NCBI GenBank assembly: GCA_008704415.1
Contig: VXIS01000225.1
Location: 1-64,000 of the forward strand
Direction: 5' to 3'
DNA from: Sphaerosporella brunnea
Taxonomy: Eukaryota > Ascomycota > Pezizomycetes > Pezizales > Pyronemataceae
Length of the DNA stretch: 64,000 bases
Shown here: piece after piece, positions 23,703 through 34,058 of the stretch
Layout of the letters: each line of letters opens with the position of its first letter
Numbering within the stretch: the stretch's first letter is position 1
The notes under the pieces: generated by a model
Seen by the model: only the letters and a program-made list of their open reading frames with translations
Told to the model about the DNA's origin: nothing
The model's database searches: none
Translations under genes and position numbers: made by a program

Positions 23703-26190
23703 GGTTATCGGGGTTTGCGGTTTGCGTCGTTGCAATTGTGGGTCTTTTTTTGTTTTGTTTTTTTGAGGCGATGTCGGGGAAAGGGAAGCAAGCACGCAGA
23801 GTGATTGGTATGAGAAGCTACCGCGGTGGATTGTCTAATAAGTTCTATGTGCTCGGGTGGGACGCATCAAATTTGGGTTTGGCCATGGATATGCTAGGGT
23901 GATCCGCTGGGGGTGGTTGGGGGGGGTGGGGGGCGGCGGGCGGATAGGCTTCGTCATTTCCGTTGGTGAAGCGCATCGGGCGGGCATGGCCGGCTTCAGC
24001 GGCAACCGCCGCCATGTGTGTGTGCCGTGCCGCTAATGATGCGGTCGCGGCCCGAGTTTTGGTACCGAACCACCACGCCGTTCGCTTGGACTATTTGCCG
24101 CTTCGGGCTGTGACGTGCGCTCGCTGAAATTTGCGAACTGCTAAACCCAGAAGGTGCGGCGATCGAGCGCTCAGAATGTCCGCTCAGAAGGTTTCCGCTG
24201 CTGGGTATATATGCAACTAACTAAGGGTCAGCCGTTTGCTCATCTTTGGACCCGTCCAATGATCAGCACCACGCGAACACTTCCATTGTGAGCAACGTGC
24301 ATAAACGTTGATTTCCAACACGAACCCTTTGATTAACTATGTACTTAGTATCTATGATGAAAAGCAAAAGGTCTCAGTCCATCAGTCTAAACTGTTACTG
24401 GTACTTATATCTTGATCGTCTTGAGCTTGAAAGATGTGATCTCCCTCAATACCCTCGGTGAAGATTGGCAATGTTTATGGCTGACGGTTCATACAGACCA
24501 CTAAGGCCTTTTACTTTCATCTTACGTAGGTGGACAACCTATCACCTCATTAATCACTTTCTCTACAATTAATGTGTGTAGGTACATATTCGGCACTTCT
24601 AAAGCTGCTGGGGATACCGGCTCTATCACACGCAAGCTGTTGTTGGAGCTTAGAAACATACTCATCCAAGCCTGGAATGAACACACGTGAGCATGCAACG
24701 GCGAGGAGCAACAGCATACGAAGCGGTAAAGTAAGCCTCAGTGAGGGAGGCATTATCGCCACCAAAAATCGACCCCAAGCGGCAAGCGCCACAGAGCAGC
24801 AGCAGTTAGGAGCCCAGACCTTGGTGAGGTGAGATTCACCGCAGTGAGTCGTCGGTTGCGGAAAGATCCAAAGAACATTCGGTCTTGTGGCCGATGCAGC
24901 AGCAGCTGATCAAGTTGAGATGTGACCCTCTTCTCCGTCCTTGGAGAGAGAAAAAAACAAAAATAAGACTGCGTTATTCCCCAGGCGGGGCGCATCCCAA
25001 CCTGCACTAACCCAAGCGCCTGTGGGGGTGTAAAATGGTCCAGGCACCATGGTTGCAACTTGCAAACCGAGTCTACCGGATGATCACTCGGAGCCTAAAG
25101 TAGCTACACTCGTACCGCATTTTCTCGCGAGCAAGGGACGTGGCTTAGTGACTTTGCCTCTGCGGCTCAGGCACTTCGCCAGTGGCCAAGTGACTTTGCC
25201 ACTATCCCATCTACGCGAGCTTCTACGGCACGGGTCAACGGATGTGCATCGCCTCGTCAAGTTTCAATTTTCGGTGCCACAGCTATGCCTCATGCGGCTT
25301 TAGTGGTGGATATTGCACATAAGAAGTGGTCATGATAAGTCACGACAGTTGTCAACGCTAACCTGTGCGGTATGCATACGGCCGAACGGTCCGCTGTAGA
25401 GTATCTGAGAACTTTTTCGGATTGCCTTTTTCGGAGAGTGGCTGCAGAACGCCGACTTCCTGGGAAACAAAAAAAGTGGAACTATTCCCAGGGCGGGCCA
25501 GCTGAAAGGCTTGAGAGTAGCGTAAAACGACCACGTGCTAGGCGGACTTCTTTTTTTGTGATCATTTCCGGGGGTCGTTTTTCAACATGCAGGCTGTTTT
25601 TTATGTAAAATAAAGTCTAGATGCTGCTAGAGCAACTGGCATCATGGCGTCTGAAGCCATCACCGCTTGCCGGACAAGCTTTCGAGTGAGCAAAGAGACA
25701 CACATGGAAGTGCTAGTGTGAACCATGTTTCTCTCCTACATAGATCGGCTTCGCGCGACACGCCATTTCTATTCTGATACTTTGGGACCACTTTCACAGC
25801 ATTGTATGGTTGCAAGCCTTAGGGGTTTTGGGGGGAGGGGGTTGTGGCTGCCTCCCATTGCTACCTTGCCTATACTGACTGCTTCAGGGAAGGACTCAAG
25901 ATTATCGTCGTTGGGTTTGCTGAATGAAGCGCACTTCAGCTGGGGGACCGATCTAAAGTTTCCAACCCAGTCCTTGAAAAGGGGGGGAGTGGTACCCCAG
26001 ATCTATGGAATGCAATGAATCTCAAACCCCGCCAGGCAGTGGGGTAAGGACCCTCCAGACAGTGTCCAAAGACTCCTTGTGCTTGCAAGTACATGCTCGA
26101 CGTATGAGTACTGCCTAGATGTGTCTTCTGGTGGTTTGTGAACAGGTCATGTCTAACCCACCTCTATGACCCAACAAGGACGGCTCACCA
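23703..26190. other. gene-free spacer
   Basis: No supported gene. At about 25135-25200 TTAGTGACTTTGCC and AAGTGACTTTGCCAC resemble the interior of the MITE at 29239-29357, so this may be a diverged copy. Confidence 0.45.
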
Positions 26191-26198
26191 CCTACGGC

Positions 26199-27097
26199 TA
26201 GTGATGGACACGAGCCGAGCCGGCTCAAGCCTCCAGCTCAAGCCTTGAGCCGAGCCCGTGCGAGCCGAATAGCTGGTGAGCCGAGCTGGCTTAAGCCGGT
26301 TGCGCTGTGAGCCGAGCTTTGGCTCGAGCCTTTTAGTGCGGGTATTTGGTGTTGCAACATACAAACGTCAAGCGGTTAGTTCGGCGTGGAACGACAAAAT
26401 TCCACGACGCTTCCAAAAAAGTGTTCGCTTTCACGACTACCTGCCCACTTAAGTGGTGGAAAGCAAATGAACATGACTATCCCATCGTTGCAAGAATGGC
26501 ACGCGATTATCTTACCATTCCCGCCTCCATCGTTCCCAGTGAGCACTTATTATCCCAGCAGGCTGTCCTAACCCTCGCTTTCCCTGTGAACGCTTTTTGC
26601 TACTCGTCACGGTAGTAGGCGGGAGATATTGTTACCAAGAAGCGTAACCGCTTACTGGAAGAATCCAACAGCGCCGTTTTGCTGCTTAAAAGTTGGCTTA
26701 AACAGAGGAGTGTGAACGGTTGGGATCTGGACGGACTCACTGACTCCCTCGACCAGCAGGAGGATGCCATGCAGGTGGACAGCACGAGGTCTGTGGAGGC
26801 GCAGGCAGAGGACTTTCAGCCCGAAGGAATGGACGTCTACCAGGAAGCAGCCCTTGAAGGCTTTGACTCCGGTTCTGACTTGCTAGATATAGACTGATAA
26901 CGCCGCACACGGGGTTTTTGTATATAGAAGCGCGCAGAATGTGACCTCGTTCGACCTCCTTCTTCCATACCGCCTCCGGCATTGGAAGCTCGAGCCGAAG
27001 CTCGAGCTTTGCAGGCTCGGCTCAGCTCACCGAGCCTAAGTCGTGATGCGTGAGCCTACCCCTCGGCTCAGCTTGAGCCAGCTCATGTCCATCACTA
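26199..27097 (+). mobile_element. hAT-family deletion derivative with intact ends
   Basis: The 899-bp element begins TAGTGATGGAC and ends GTCCATCACTA, imperfect terminal inverted repeats that extend through clusters of GAGCCG/CGGCTC subterminal motifs. The 8-bp duplication CCTACGGC lies at 26191-26198 and again at 27098-27105 without mismatch. An 8-bp target duplication is the hAT hallmark. It encloses only the C-terminal transposase dimerisation region, so it is non-autonomous. The exact duplication suggests a fairly recent insertion. Confidence 0.93.
26346..26897 (+). pseudogene. hAT transposase C-terminal dimerisation fragment
   Basis: The frame reads PLKWWKANEHDYP, ARDYLTIPASIVPSEHLLS and, in the same frame after two TAG codons near 26613-26618, AGDIVTKKRNRLL then LLKSWLK, the classical hAT C-terminal (Dimer_Tnp_hAT) signature. 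A phase-0 intron from a weak GTCCTA donor to the TAGTAG acceptor would remove both stops and restore the expected SQQ-AGD junction, so the fragment may be spliced rather than broken. The N-terminal BED finger and the DDE catalytic core are missing. Confidence 0.85.
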
Positions 27098-27105
27098 CCT
27101 ACGGC

Positions 27106-27566
27106 ATCTAAAGGCGGCTCCGCCGTTCAGCGGGCCGAACTGCGAGCACAATCTCCTACATCAGATTGCAGCGCCATTTTTTCCCTACACCCTTCAGTTT
27201 ATACATAGCATATAGCCTCCTATAAGAGTTAAAGCCCTACCTACATAAGTGCACGTTCAACTAAAAAACTTTCGGAGACGTACGTGTCACAGCTTACGAG
27301 CGAGTGGCGGCCGTTCCTAAGTCGCCGAAGCAGCTTGTGGCGTGGGAACATTAAGGTCATGGGAGGGGAAGAGCTGGCGCTGACTTGTGTATATATGGTG
27401 TATGAAAAGGACCGTTCATTGCTTCTAGCTTCTTATACGCTATGCGCATTCGTTTTTGGCCTTGACCCAGTCTCTCCGGATCCTTTACCGGTATCCTATA
27501 TATCATCCTATATATCATCATCCTTCAACGGAAAATACTACAGTAGGTTAGCGGTGTACACAAACC
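27106..27566. other. spacer between the two transposase relics
   Basis: Contains small tandem ATATATCATCCT-type repeats near 27495-27525 and no gene. It probably belongs to the truncated end of the neighbouring element. Confidence 0.4.
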
Positions 27567-28867
27567 CTATAGTGCACGCAGTCTATAGGTAATGAGTGAC
27601 TCAAGAATAACGTACCATTCCCCGGAATATTTGCAGTACCGAGCGCCATAGGGCTGAAGACGGTAGGAAAGCACATCCTCGCGCTCATGTCCATCCTCAA
27701 ACAGTCCTTTCCGTGCGTCTTGCCATCTAAGACCAGCTTTTTCACCCAGCCATTTGCGGCAGGCTCGGCTGCTGATCGCCTTTTTGACGGATTGGCGTTC
27801 CTCAACCAGCGTCCCATCTGTTGAGCTTGAAAGCTCTGTCTTTCGCCAGTACTCCACAACAGCCTGGGCTAAGTTTTCGGAGTCTAACTTGTCTCCAACT
27901 CTTGCCATATGCTCGCGCATTGCCAGAAGGGTGCCCTCGTCCTGAAGTTTTCCGCGTACCTTGACATTTCGGCCTTGTTTACCTACCACATAGCAGCGGT
28001 TTCTCACCCATTGCCTTTCCTGCTGGCAGATTCGAAGCGCTGTATAGCGAGCCCTTCCCTGCCCAAATGAAAGCATTTCTGCTAACAAAACACGGTTACC
28101 ATTCTTTGCCCGGGCGCGCAGCCCTGACATCCGCTTTCCCCTCAGTATATCAAGCTGGCGCTCCATAAAGCACATAATCTGAAGGCACCGTTTATAGTCT
28201 TGTCCCCCTCGTCGAAGAGCGCACTTATCGGCCCGGAGAACACGCTTGATATCAGAAATGGCTGCGATTATGCGGTCAGTTACCGCCAAAGTCTTTGCAC
28301 TGTAGCAATCTACTGACTCACCATCGGTCAGCAAAATTTCCTTTATATCCCGCTGGTTTGGACCTTTTTGACCCGTGGCCAGGAGGATTTTGCCCGCGCA
28401 AGTACATCCGCCAGCTCTATTCTGCGCCTCTGCAGCCGCTGATAGTCCGTTTCCCTTGTTGGAGGGTTCGGTGGGCCTGGGGAGCTCTCGGGGCCTGGGG
28501 AGCTACAGGCGCTCGGGGGGCTGCAGGCGCTTGGGGGGCTCGGCGGGTTCGGCGGGCTCGGGGCTCTTGGGGGGCTTGGGGGTGGCCGTGGCAGCGGCGG
28601 GGCATCGACCATGACGGTGTCCATATCTAGGTTTTCACTTTGTAAAGCATCCACCATAATCGTGTCTGGATTCGCTGATGCTGCTGCTGCTGCTGCTGCT
28701 TGCGCTTTCCTCCTCCTCCATAAGGTTGTTCTTGATGGCCCGGCATCGGTTTGGGGGCGTTGGGGGACGGGGTTCGATGCTGCTGCCACTTCTGCTGCTT
28801 CCGCTCTCCTCCTCCTCCACAAAGTTGTTCTTGATGGGCCGGAGTGTGGGCGATCAGTTCGGGTCAT
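27567..28867 (-). pseudogene. fungal DDE-type transposase, N-terminal half, frameshifted and truncated
   Basis: The upstream frame (28867-28343) encodes two copies of a GPSRTTLWRRR motif, a Pro-rich stretch and a basic helix, then runs into a stop. A one-base shift at an A-run near 28370 links it to the downstream frame (28334-27567) through a GPNQRDIKEILLTDGES segment. That frame holds a helical region and the motif WQDARKGLFEDGHEREDV. The DGHEREDV block is common just before the catalytic core of certain large fungal DDE transposases. The expected continuation is visible only in another frame (an FSPMALGT segment), then a GTACGT; the catalytic core is absent. The superfamily is not assigned with certainty. 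Confidence 0.65.
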
Positions 28868-29138
28868 AATGAGACGGCAAACTGCTGGTCTTCACGCAAA
28901 ATAATGGATGGCAAACTGTTGGGCTTCACGCCATACGAATGGGCGCCACATAGAACCCGCGCGAGGCCGCGCGAGGCCGCACCTCTGTCGTCACTCGCCA
29001 CCTTGTTTCATGTGGTGAAACACAATTTACCCGGGCTTTAGTTGGTCTGGCTTACAGACGTCCGGCACCATAGCGATTTTGCGATTTGATTTGTCACCTG
29101 ACTCTCTATGCTCAACTCTCAAGTGTGACAACCAATCA

Positions 29139-29220
29139 TCCGCCGTGGTGTAGTGGCTAGCATTTGTCGCTTTCAACCCAGAGCGCCGACAAGACCCGGG
29201 TTCAATTCCCGGCGGCGGAA
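29139..29220 (+). tRNA. tRNA-Glu(UUC) with 10-nt intron
   Basis: Cloverleaf: acceptor TCCGCCG pairs with CGGCGGA plus discriminator A; A box TGGTGTAGTGG; T arm CCGGG-TTCAATT-CCCGG; anticodon stem TGTCG/CGACA. The loop CTTTCA..C has anticodon TTC. A 10-nt intron (29176-29185) sits at the canonical 37/38 position. The mature 72-nt sequence is identical to those at 33893-33974 and 40403-40484. Confidence 0.95.
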
Positions 29221-29238
29221 GGTCTTCTTGTGCCACCG

Positions 29239-29357
29239 TACCGTAGAGATTCGGTACTAAGGCAATGTGGCTAAGTGACTTTGCTATGAGGCTGATTGAC
29301 TTCTCCACAGAGCGCAGTGACTTTGCCACATTGCCTTAGTACCGAATCTCTACGGTA
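29239..29357. mobile_element. 119-bp MITE with perfect 33-bp inverted repeats
   Basis: The arms 29239-29271 and 29325-29357 are exact reverse complements. The outermost bases are TA on both sides, compatible with a TA target duplication of a Tc1/mariner-type element (core end CCGTAGAG). It lies 18 bp downstream of the tRNA-Glu gene. The interior repeats GTGACTTTGC twice. No coding capacity. Confidence 0.9.
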
Positions 29358-30318
29358 TCCTGCGTACTCTGCTTTCTTGCAGTCTGAGGAGACATTACTT
29401 TTACTGGCCGGCCTTTCCGAGCTGCCGATCAAACTGGACATCCCTTTGACAGTCGTCAAGCCATATTTTGACCAAATAGATAAGCACTCCATTATCTATC
29501 TATGGCTTGCTCGAACGAACACTTGGAAAATTTCGCCGGCTGCCATTAGAAACCTTCTCTCTTTCTTGGTGTCGGTGTCGGGATCGGTGGCTGCCACAGG
29601 AGCTCTTGAGCGAGAACAAACTTACTACTATCCATCTATCCATAGTGACGATCGACAGTTAGTTAGGTTTCACCTGTGCGATATGTAAACTGATGTCACG
29701 GCCATAAACTAGAAGAATGAGAGGAGTGGGGCTTGGCTTGAACCCACGCTCAGTTCCCCGAACCAGGAGATTATTGTATGTAAGCTAGATCTGAACATGC
29801 ATCCAGCCTCGAGGGTTCCGGCGCTGTGAGCTATGGTATCGTGAACAATAAGCATCTGTCCAACTTCCATCTCCGCTGCCTCAGCTGTGGCAACCTGGAC
29901 TGCACCAAGTCGTGTTTAATATACGGGGATTTGTTTGGGGCAGAATCGTATTTACCCACCCACGCTTGGGTCGGTCTGCTGCGTTCGAGTTGATTCTGGC
30001 GAGAGTGGTATCAAGTTGCACAATTGATATCTTTTCTTGAGCGTTTTTGGAAGGAATGGGGTTTTAAGTTCGAACCCCAGGATTGACGTGCCATGAGACA
30101 GACGGTGCTGGGTGATCCGCCACAACCAAACATTGAACGTCACTCGAAATGCATCGACACGTCAGACCTGCCCTAATAGCAGCTTCAAGCTCTTGACAAG
30201 CAGCCAACATGAACCCCACCACATCTCGCCAACCAAACCAACCAAACCAACAACAATAACAACAACAACCCGCAATGCAACTATAACCCGAGTCGGCCAC
30301 GCCCCACCGCATAACGCC
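29358..30318. other. gene-free spacer upstream of the RING-like array
   Basis: Short frames only. From about 30226 to 30270 there is a CAA/CCAA-rich stretch leading into the first array gene. Confidence 0.45.
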
Positions 30319-30594
30319 ATGCCCTCGCCGCGCCAACAACCAAAGACCTACCGCTGCACCTGCAGCACCTGCTGGCCTTGGGGCACGGCCGGCCCCCGCA
30401 GCGAATTCCTCCTCCTCAGCAAATGCGGGCACAAGATCCACATCAGCTGCTGCCGGCGGTGGTTCACGGCTCTCTTGGAAAGTCCAGATCAAGCTCAAGG
30501 AGGCCGCACGCTGCCGTGCGGGTGCGTAGTCGGCCGATGGAGGATGTTATGGTTTCTGTGGCGGGCGCGGAGGTTGTGTCGAGAGTCAGGATGA
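30319..30594 (+). CDS. RING-H2-like mini-protein, array member A
   Basis: 91-aa single-exon frame. The ATG at 30319 is chosen because it is the first in-frame ATG and follows a CAA-rich leader. Likely zinc ligands: CTCSTC at residues 13-18, then CGHKIHISC (C-x-H-x2-H-x2-C, the RING-H2 core), an RRWF segment, and a final LPCGC. A basic W/R-rich tail follows. The order C,C / C,H / H,C / C,C matches a RING cross-brace, but the last pair is C-x-C instead of C-x2-C. It is the first of four same-strand genes with this design. If it folds as a RING it could recruit ubiquitin-conjugating enzymes. That is an inference, and the small size leaves room for little else. Confidence 0.62.
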   Translation: MPSPRQQPKTYRCTCSTCWPWGTAGPRSEFLLLSKCGHKIHISCCRRWFTALLESPDQAQGGRTLPCGCVVGRWRMLWFLWRARRLCRESG

Positions 30595-30705
30595 ATGCGA
30601 GTGCTTTGCTTTGTTTCCTGTACTTATAGCCTTCTGCTTCTTCTTCTGGGAGATACTGCGTTTTTCAATGCTACAACAACATAAACAACCAAAGATCATC
30701 TAGAA

Positions 30706-30948
30706 ATGTCGCGAAACCAAAGGAACTGTCAGTGCGCGATCAAAATCTGTAGGGAATGGGGTGTCGTTGGCGACGACCTTTTACCCGCCGGCGACTGTGG
30801 ACACTACATCCATTGGAGCTGCGTCAACCCCTGGTGGGACACGCGGCGGCACGGCGACCGAGATCTGCCCTGCGGCTGCGCCACATCGCGCTGGGGGATC
30901 CTACGGGCGTGGGTGCGCTCCGCCATAAAGCTACGGCGGCGGCTCTAG
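30706..30948 (+). CDS. RING-H2-like mini-protein, array member B
   Basis: 80-aa single-exon frame from ATG 30706, 111 bp after member A, with an ACAACAACATAAACAACC leader. Ligands: CQC with a further C five residues on, CGHYIHWSC (RING-H2 core), PWWD, and a final DLPCGC. The tail is short, basic and helical. It aligns with member A over the whole core, although the linkers differ completely. Function unknown; see member A. Confidence 0.65.
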   Translation: MSRNQRNCQCAIKICREWGVVGDDLLPAGDCGHYIHWSCVNPWWDTRRHGDRDLPCGCATSRWGILRAWVRSAIKLRRRL

Positions 30949-31052
30949 TCTGCATCATCTTCAAGTTGAAGCGGCAGGATCATCACGCTGAACGGCAGGG
31001 CGGACACAAAACGGCGCCTCCTCCCTCCCACCTCGTCCCAAACATCTCAACC

Positions 31053-31412
31053 ATGGCCAGCAACACCAGTAGCAGTAGCGGGCCCGCAGTCGCCACCATC
31101 TTCATGTGTGAATGCTACTACAGCCACCGGCTGACGTCCGGGCACGAGGTGTTGTCCGACGGCGTGCTGGTGGCGGCCCGCAAGACGCTGTTCCGCGGGT
31201 GCACCGAGGAGGGAGAGGTGGGGCGCAGCCTGTTCGTGATGAAGGACTGTTCCCACCGCGTGCACCGGCGGTGCTTGCAGCGGTTTCTTGCAGATCCCGA
31301 GAGGCCGCATAGAGCGCTGCCGTGTGGGTGTAGAGTCACGTATGCGACGTATTTTTTGTTCAGGGCGAGGTTTAAGTGGTTGGAGAGTGTGAAGGAGGAG
31401 GAGGGGAATTGA
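31053..31412 (+). CDS. RING-H2-like mini-protein, array member C
   Basis: 119-aa single-exon frame from ATG 31053 (CAACCATGG context). A Ser-rich N-terminus precedes CEC, a 40-residue linker, CSHRVHRRC (RING-H2 core), QRFL and a final ALPCGC. The C-terminus is basic, then acidic (KEEEGN). The linker between the first and second ligand pairs is longer than in A and B but inside the RING range. Same strand and spacing (105 bp after B) as the other members. Confidence 0.65.
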   Translation: MASNTSSSSGPAVATIFMCECYYSHRLTSGHEVLSDGVLVAARKTLFRGCTEEGEVGRSLFVMKDCSHRVHRRCLQRFLADPERPHRALPCGCRVTYATYFLFRARFKWLESVKEEEGN

Positions 31413-31848
31413 TTTGTTTGGCTTTGATTTGTTGTCGATGCTGCTTCTTTGTTGATGAGTGCTGCTAGGTAGTTTCAGGCGCCTCGGGTTCCACGTCTTC
31501 TGGTTCTCGTGTAACGGCGCAACGCGCGGTGCGGCCCAGCGACGATGGTGCAATACCGCCGGGCGTCGAGATGTCTACGGGGGTCAACTGGTAGACGCCC
31601 GGTAAACGCCCGGTAGCTGCCCCGTAGCCGCCTGGTACATGGTCGAAAGCGGCAAACGCCTGTTCGGATGGCTGCACACCACTTGGTCCTATTGTCACTT
31701 AACGTTGCCCCGGAAGCTTAGGTTTTGCGGTACAATCATCAACACGACCCGCCCATTCAACTCGAACCCCCACGCTCAGTAAACACCATAAACCTTCACC
31801 TCCTCCCGAAGAAACAAACAAACAACCAACCAACCAACCAACCAACCA
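31413..31848. other. spacer within the RING-like array
   Basis: Carries GCCCGGTA-type short repeats near 31600-31640 and, next to member D, an (AAC)/(AACC)n microsatellite at about 31812-31848. A Pro/Glu-rich minus-strand frame is present but lacks a plausible start. Confidence 0.4.
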
Positions 31849-32529
31849 ATGTCTTCCCCCAACAGCACCTGGAGCACGCTCTTCGGATCCAGACGCAACC
31901 TAGCCGGCCCCAGGAAACCGTTCGAAAGTCCATTTGCACGAGGAAATTCCAGGGAGGCAACTGCCGATTCGAGTCCTGGGGACCAGAACACGCCGACGCC
32001 CACAAACCGAGTGATCCATCCATCTCCATCGCCTCCAAAACAAAAATCCCCGCCAAAAAAATCCCCGCCAAAAAAGTCCCCGCCAAAAAAATCCCCTACT
32101 AAAAAGTCCCCATCAAAGTCCAAGCCAAAGTCGCCTTCAAAGCAAAAACAAAAGTCCCCGGCTCTAAATCCCAAATCCAAATCCCCACACCCACCCGCCC
32201 CTCCCAAAGACAAGCCCTGCACGCACTGCGACAGCTTATTCCACGCCCGCGTCGACGGCGTCACAATCTACAGATGCAACCACCGCGTCAGCTGGGAGTG
32301 TATCTGGCGCTGGAGTGACGAGGCCGACTACACTGGCGAAAGCTCGTCGCCTCGCACAATGCCGTGCGGGTGCACGATGAGCTTTATCAAAAATCTGCGG
32401 TTTTATTCGGAGATCGCGGAGGCGTGGAGGGCTGGTAGGGGAGTCCCTCCGGCACGGCATAGAGATGGAAAGGGAAGGAGTGATTGGAGGGAGAGGGAGA
32501 GTGAGGGGCGAGGGGGGAGGGTTGTGTAG
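31849..32529 (+). CDS. RING-H2-like protein with SPPKK repeats, array member D
   Basis: 226-aa frame from ATG 31849, directly after an (AACC)n leader. Residues about 64-100 are a low-complexity run of KSPPKK-type units, like the SPKK motifs of histone H1 tails that bind DNA minor grooves. Then come CTHC, CNHRVSWEC (the second His of the core replaced by Ser), an IWRWS segment and a final TMPCGC. The C-terminus is Arg/Glu-rich. It is the only member with a long N-terminal extension; the repeats could direct it to chromatin. The H-to-S change at a ligand position may weaken one zinc site. Confidence 0.65.
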   Translation: MSSPNSTWSTLFGSRRNLAGPRKPFESPFARGNSREATADSSPGDQNTPTPTNRVIHPSPSPPKQKSPPKKSPPKKSPPKKSPTKKSPSKSKPKSPSKQKQKSPALNPKSKSPHPPAPPKDKPCTHCDSLFHARVDGVTIYRCNHRVSWECIWRWSDEADYTGESSSPRTMPCGCTMSFIKNLRFYSEIAEAWRAGRGVPPARHRDGKGRSDWRERESEGRGGRVV

Positions 32530-33892
32530 TGCGAAATAATGTTGAGCATCAGGTAGCACTCGGGTTCGAACTTCGCTGTTTCCCGAAGCTTAGGCTAGTC
32601 GGAACTACCACCTATCGTATTTCAGCATTCCAGGTGTAGGGTCCGTGTACCTGACACGCAAAACACAACTTCGATGGTGTAGCAAAAGCGGTACGAAAGA
32701 GCAAACCCCTAACTACACAAACTTCCACTTTCAATGCCAACCACGCCAACCTCCCTTCAAAGACCTAAGCACTGAAGCCTCACTGCAAACTCAACTGGGC
32801 AGCACCTGTGACTTGAACGCCGTGGGTGGCTCAATTTCCCAAACGCAGAACCGAACTCAGACATCCCTCGAAGTGGTACTCACAACCGTACCATTAAGTA
32901 GTGGCTGGCCCGCATCCTCGCCAGGAATCTCTTGTGCTTAAAAAAAAGCTGAATGAAGAAATCGTATGTACCTACCTTAGAGGTGGGGGGTTGGAAAATA
33001 GTCATATGACCATTGTATACATATAATCATGCTTTTGCTGTCACAATTTCTGCCACAAAACGGTCAGCATAATGCTCTTTAAGCCAAAAATCTCTCGCCG
33101 CTATATGGGTGGGTAATGGTTAATGAGCAAAACACTTATTTTGCTGTTTGCCATTATAATCGTCATCAATCATCAATGGAAGACTTCCCGTCTCTATAAT
33201 GTCATAGCCGCATGCGGCTGAATACAATATGATTAAACAAAGGGTTTAGAAGCATTGAAATTTTTTAATTTTATTTTTGAAAACCAGCGTTCCAGTCTTG
33301 TCTCGAGCACCGGGGCCCCTACCCCTAGCACTCCCGAGGAAAATCCCGCAAGGATTTTCCGCCGGATGGGAACGAGACAAGCTCCAGTCCAGACGAAAAG
33401 TCTGAATAGAAGGGGGTGCGTCTATTCAGACTCTCAGACGTCCAAAAATCTCAGCCGTGACGTCGCACTTGACAAGTGGTGGTGTGAAGGCAAAGATCAC
33501 GTCGCTCTCACAATTTGAGTTCTGTAGAAGTCAAAAAGGCGGTACTGTAGGTTACAACTGGAGCACCGTGGCCATACTTCCCTCAGACTCGCTCTCACAC
33601 ATAAAGCTTTTGATAACTTGGCGGCACCAGCCCGCGTTGTTTCAGATAGAGTAGGTTTTCGTCCAAACACGATATAACAGTCATATAAGCTTTACCATCT
33701 GGGAAAGAGCCACACAGTAATAGCAGTATGACTGTTTTCCAATCCCCCCTCCCCTTCCTGCTTAGGTAGGGAAATACTCTTGGGGTACACTTCCGCGGTT
33801 GTCTCATTCAGAGCAGCAGCTAAACGTGCAAGAAAAGCTCCTCCAAAAAAACAAAAAGACAGATTTCCCTCCGGGATAGCAAAAGGAGAATA
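32530..33892. other. spacer with a structured segment
   Basis: No gene supported. Notable only for the nested inverted repeats at 33297-33432. Confidence 0.45.
33297..33432. repeat. nested inverted-repeat structure
   Basis: An outer 9-bp pair (33297-33305 with 33374-33382) encloses a 9-bp hairpin GGAAAATCC-CGCAA-GGATTTTCC (33338-33360). A 12-bp perfect hairpin, AGTCTGAATAGA (33399-33410) with TCTATTCAGACT (33421-33432), follows. It could be a structured RNA, a small transposon end or a cruciform-prone repeat. Confidence 0.6.
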
Positions 33893-33974
33893 TTCCGCCG
33901 CCGGGAATTGAACCCGGGTCTTGTCGGAGCTCTCAGATGAAAGCGACAAATGCTAGCCACTACACCACGGCGGA
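33893..33974 (-). tRNA. tRNA-Glu(UUC) with 10-nt intron, second copy
   Basis: Same mature sequence as 29139-29220; the intron after CTTTCA is TCTGAGAGCT instead of ACCCAGAGCG. Acceptor, D, anticodon and T arms are all intact. Confidence 0.95.
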
Positions 33975-34058
33975 CAGATGGGATTAAAGGCTGAACATAC
34001 ACTTATCACGACTGGGGCATATTCACATGAAACGGACAACAAAGAAGCCCACGTACCC

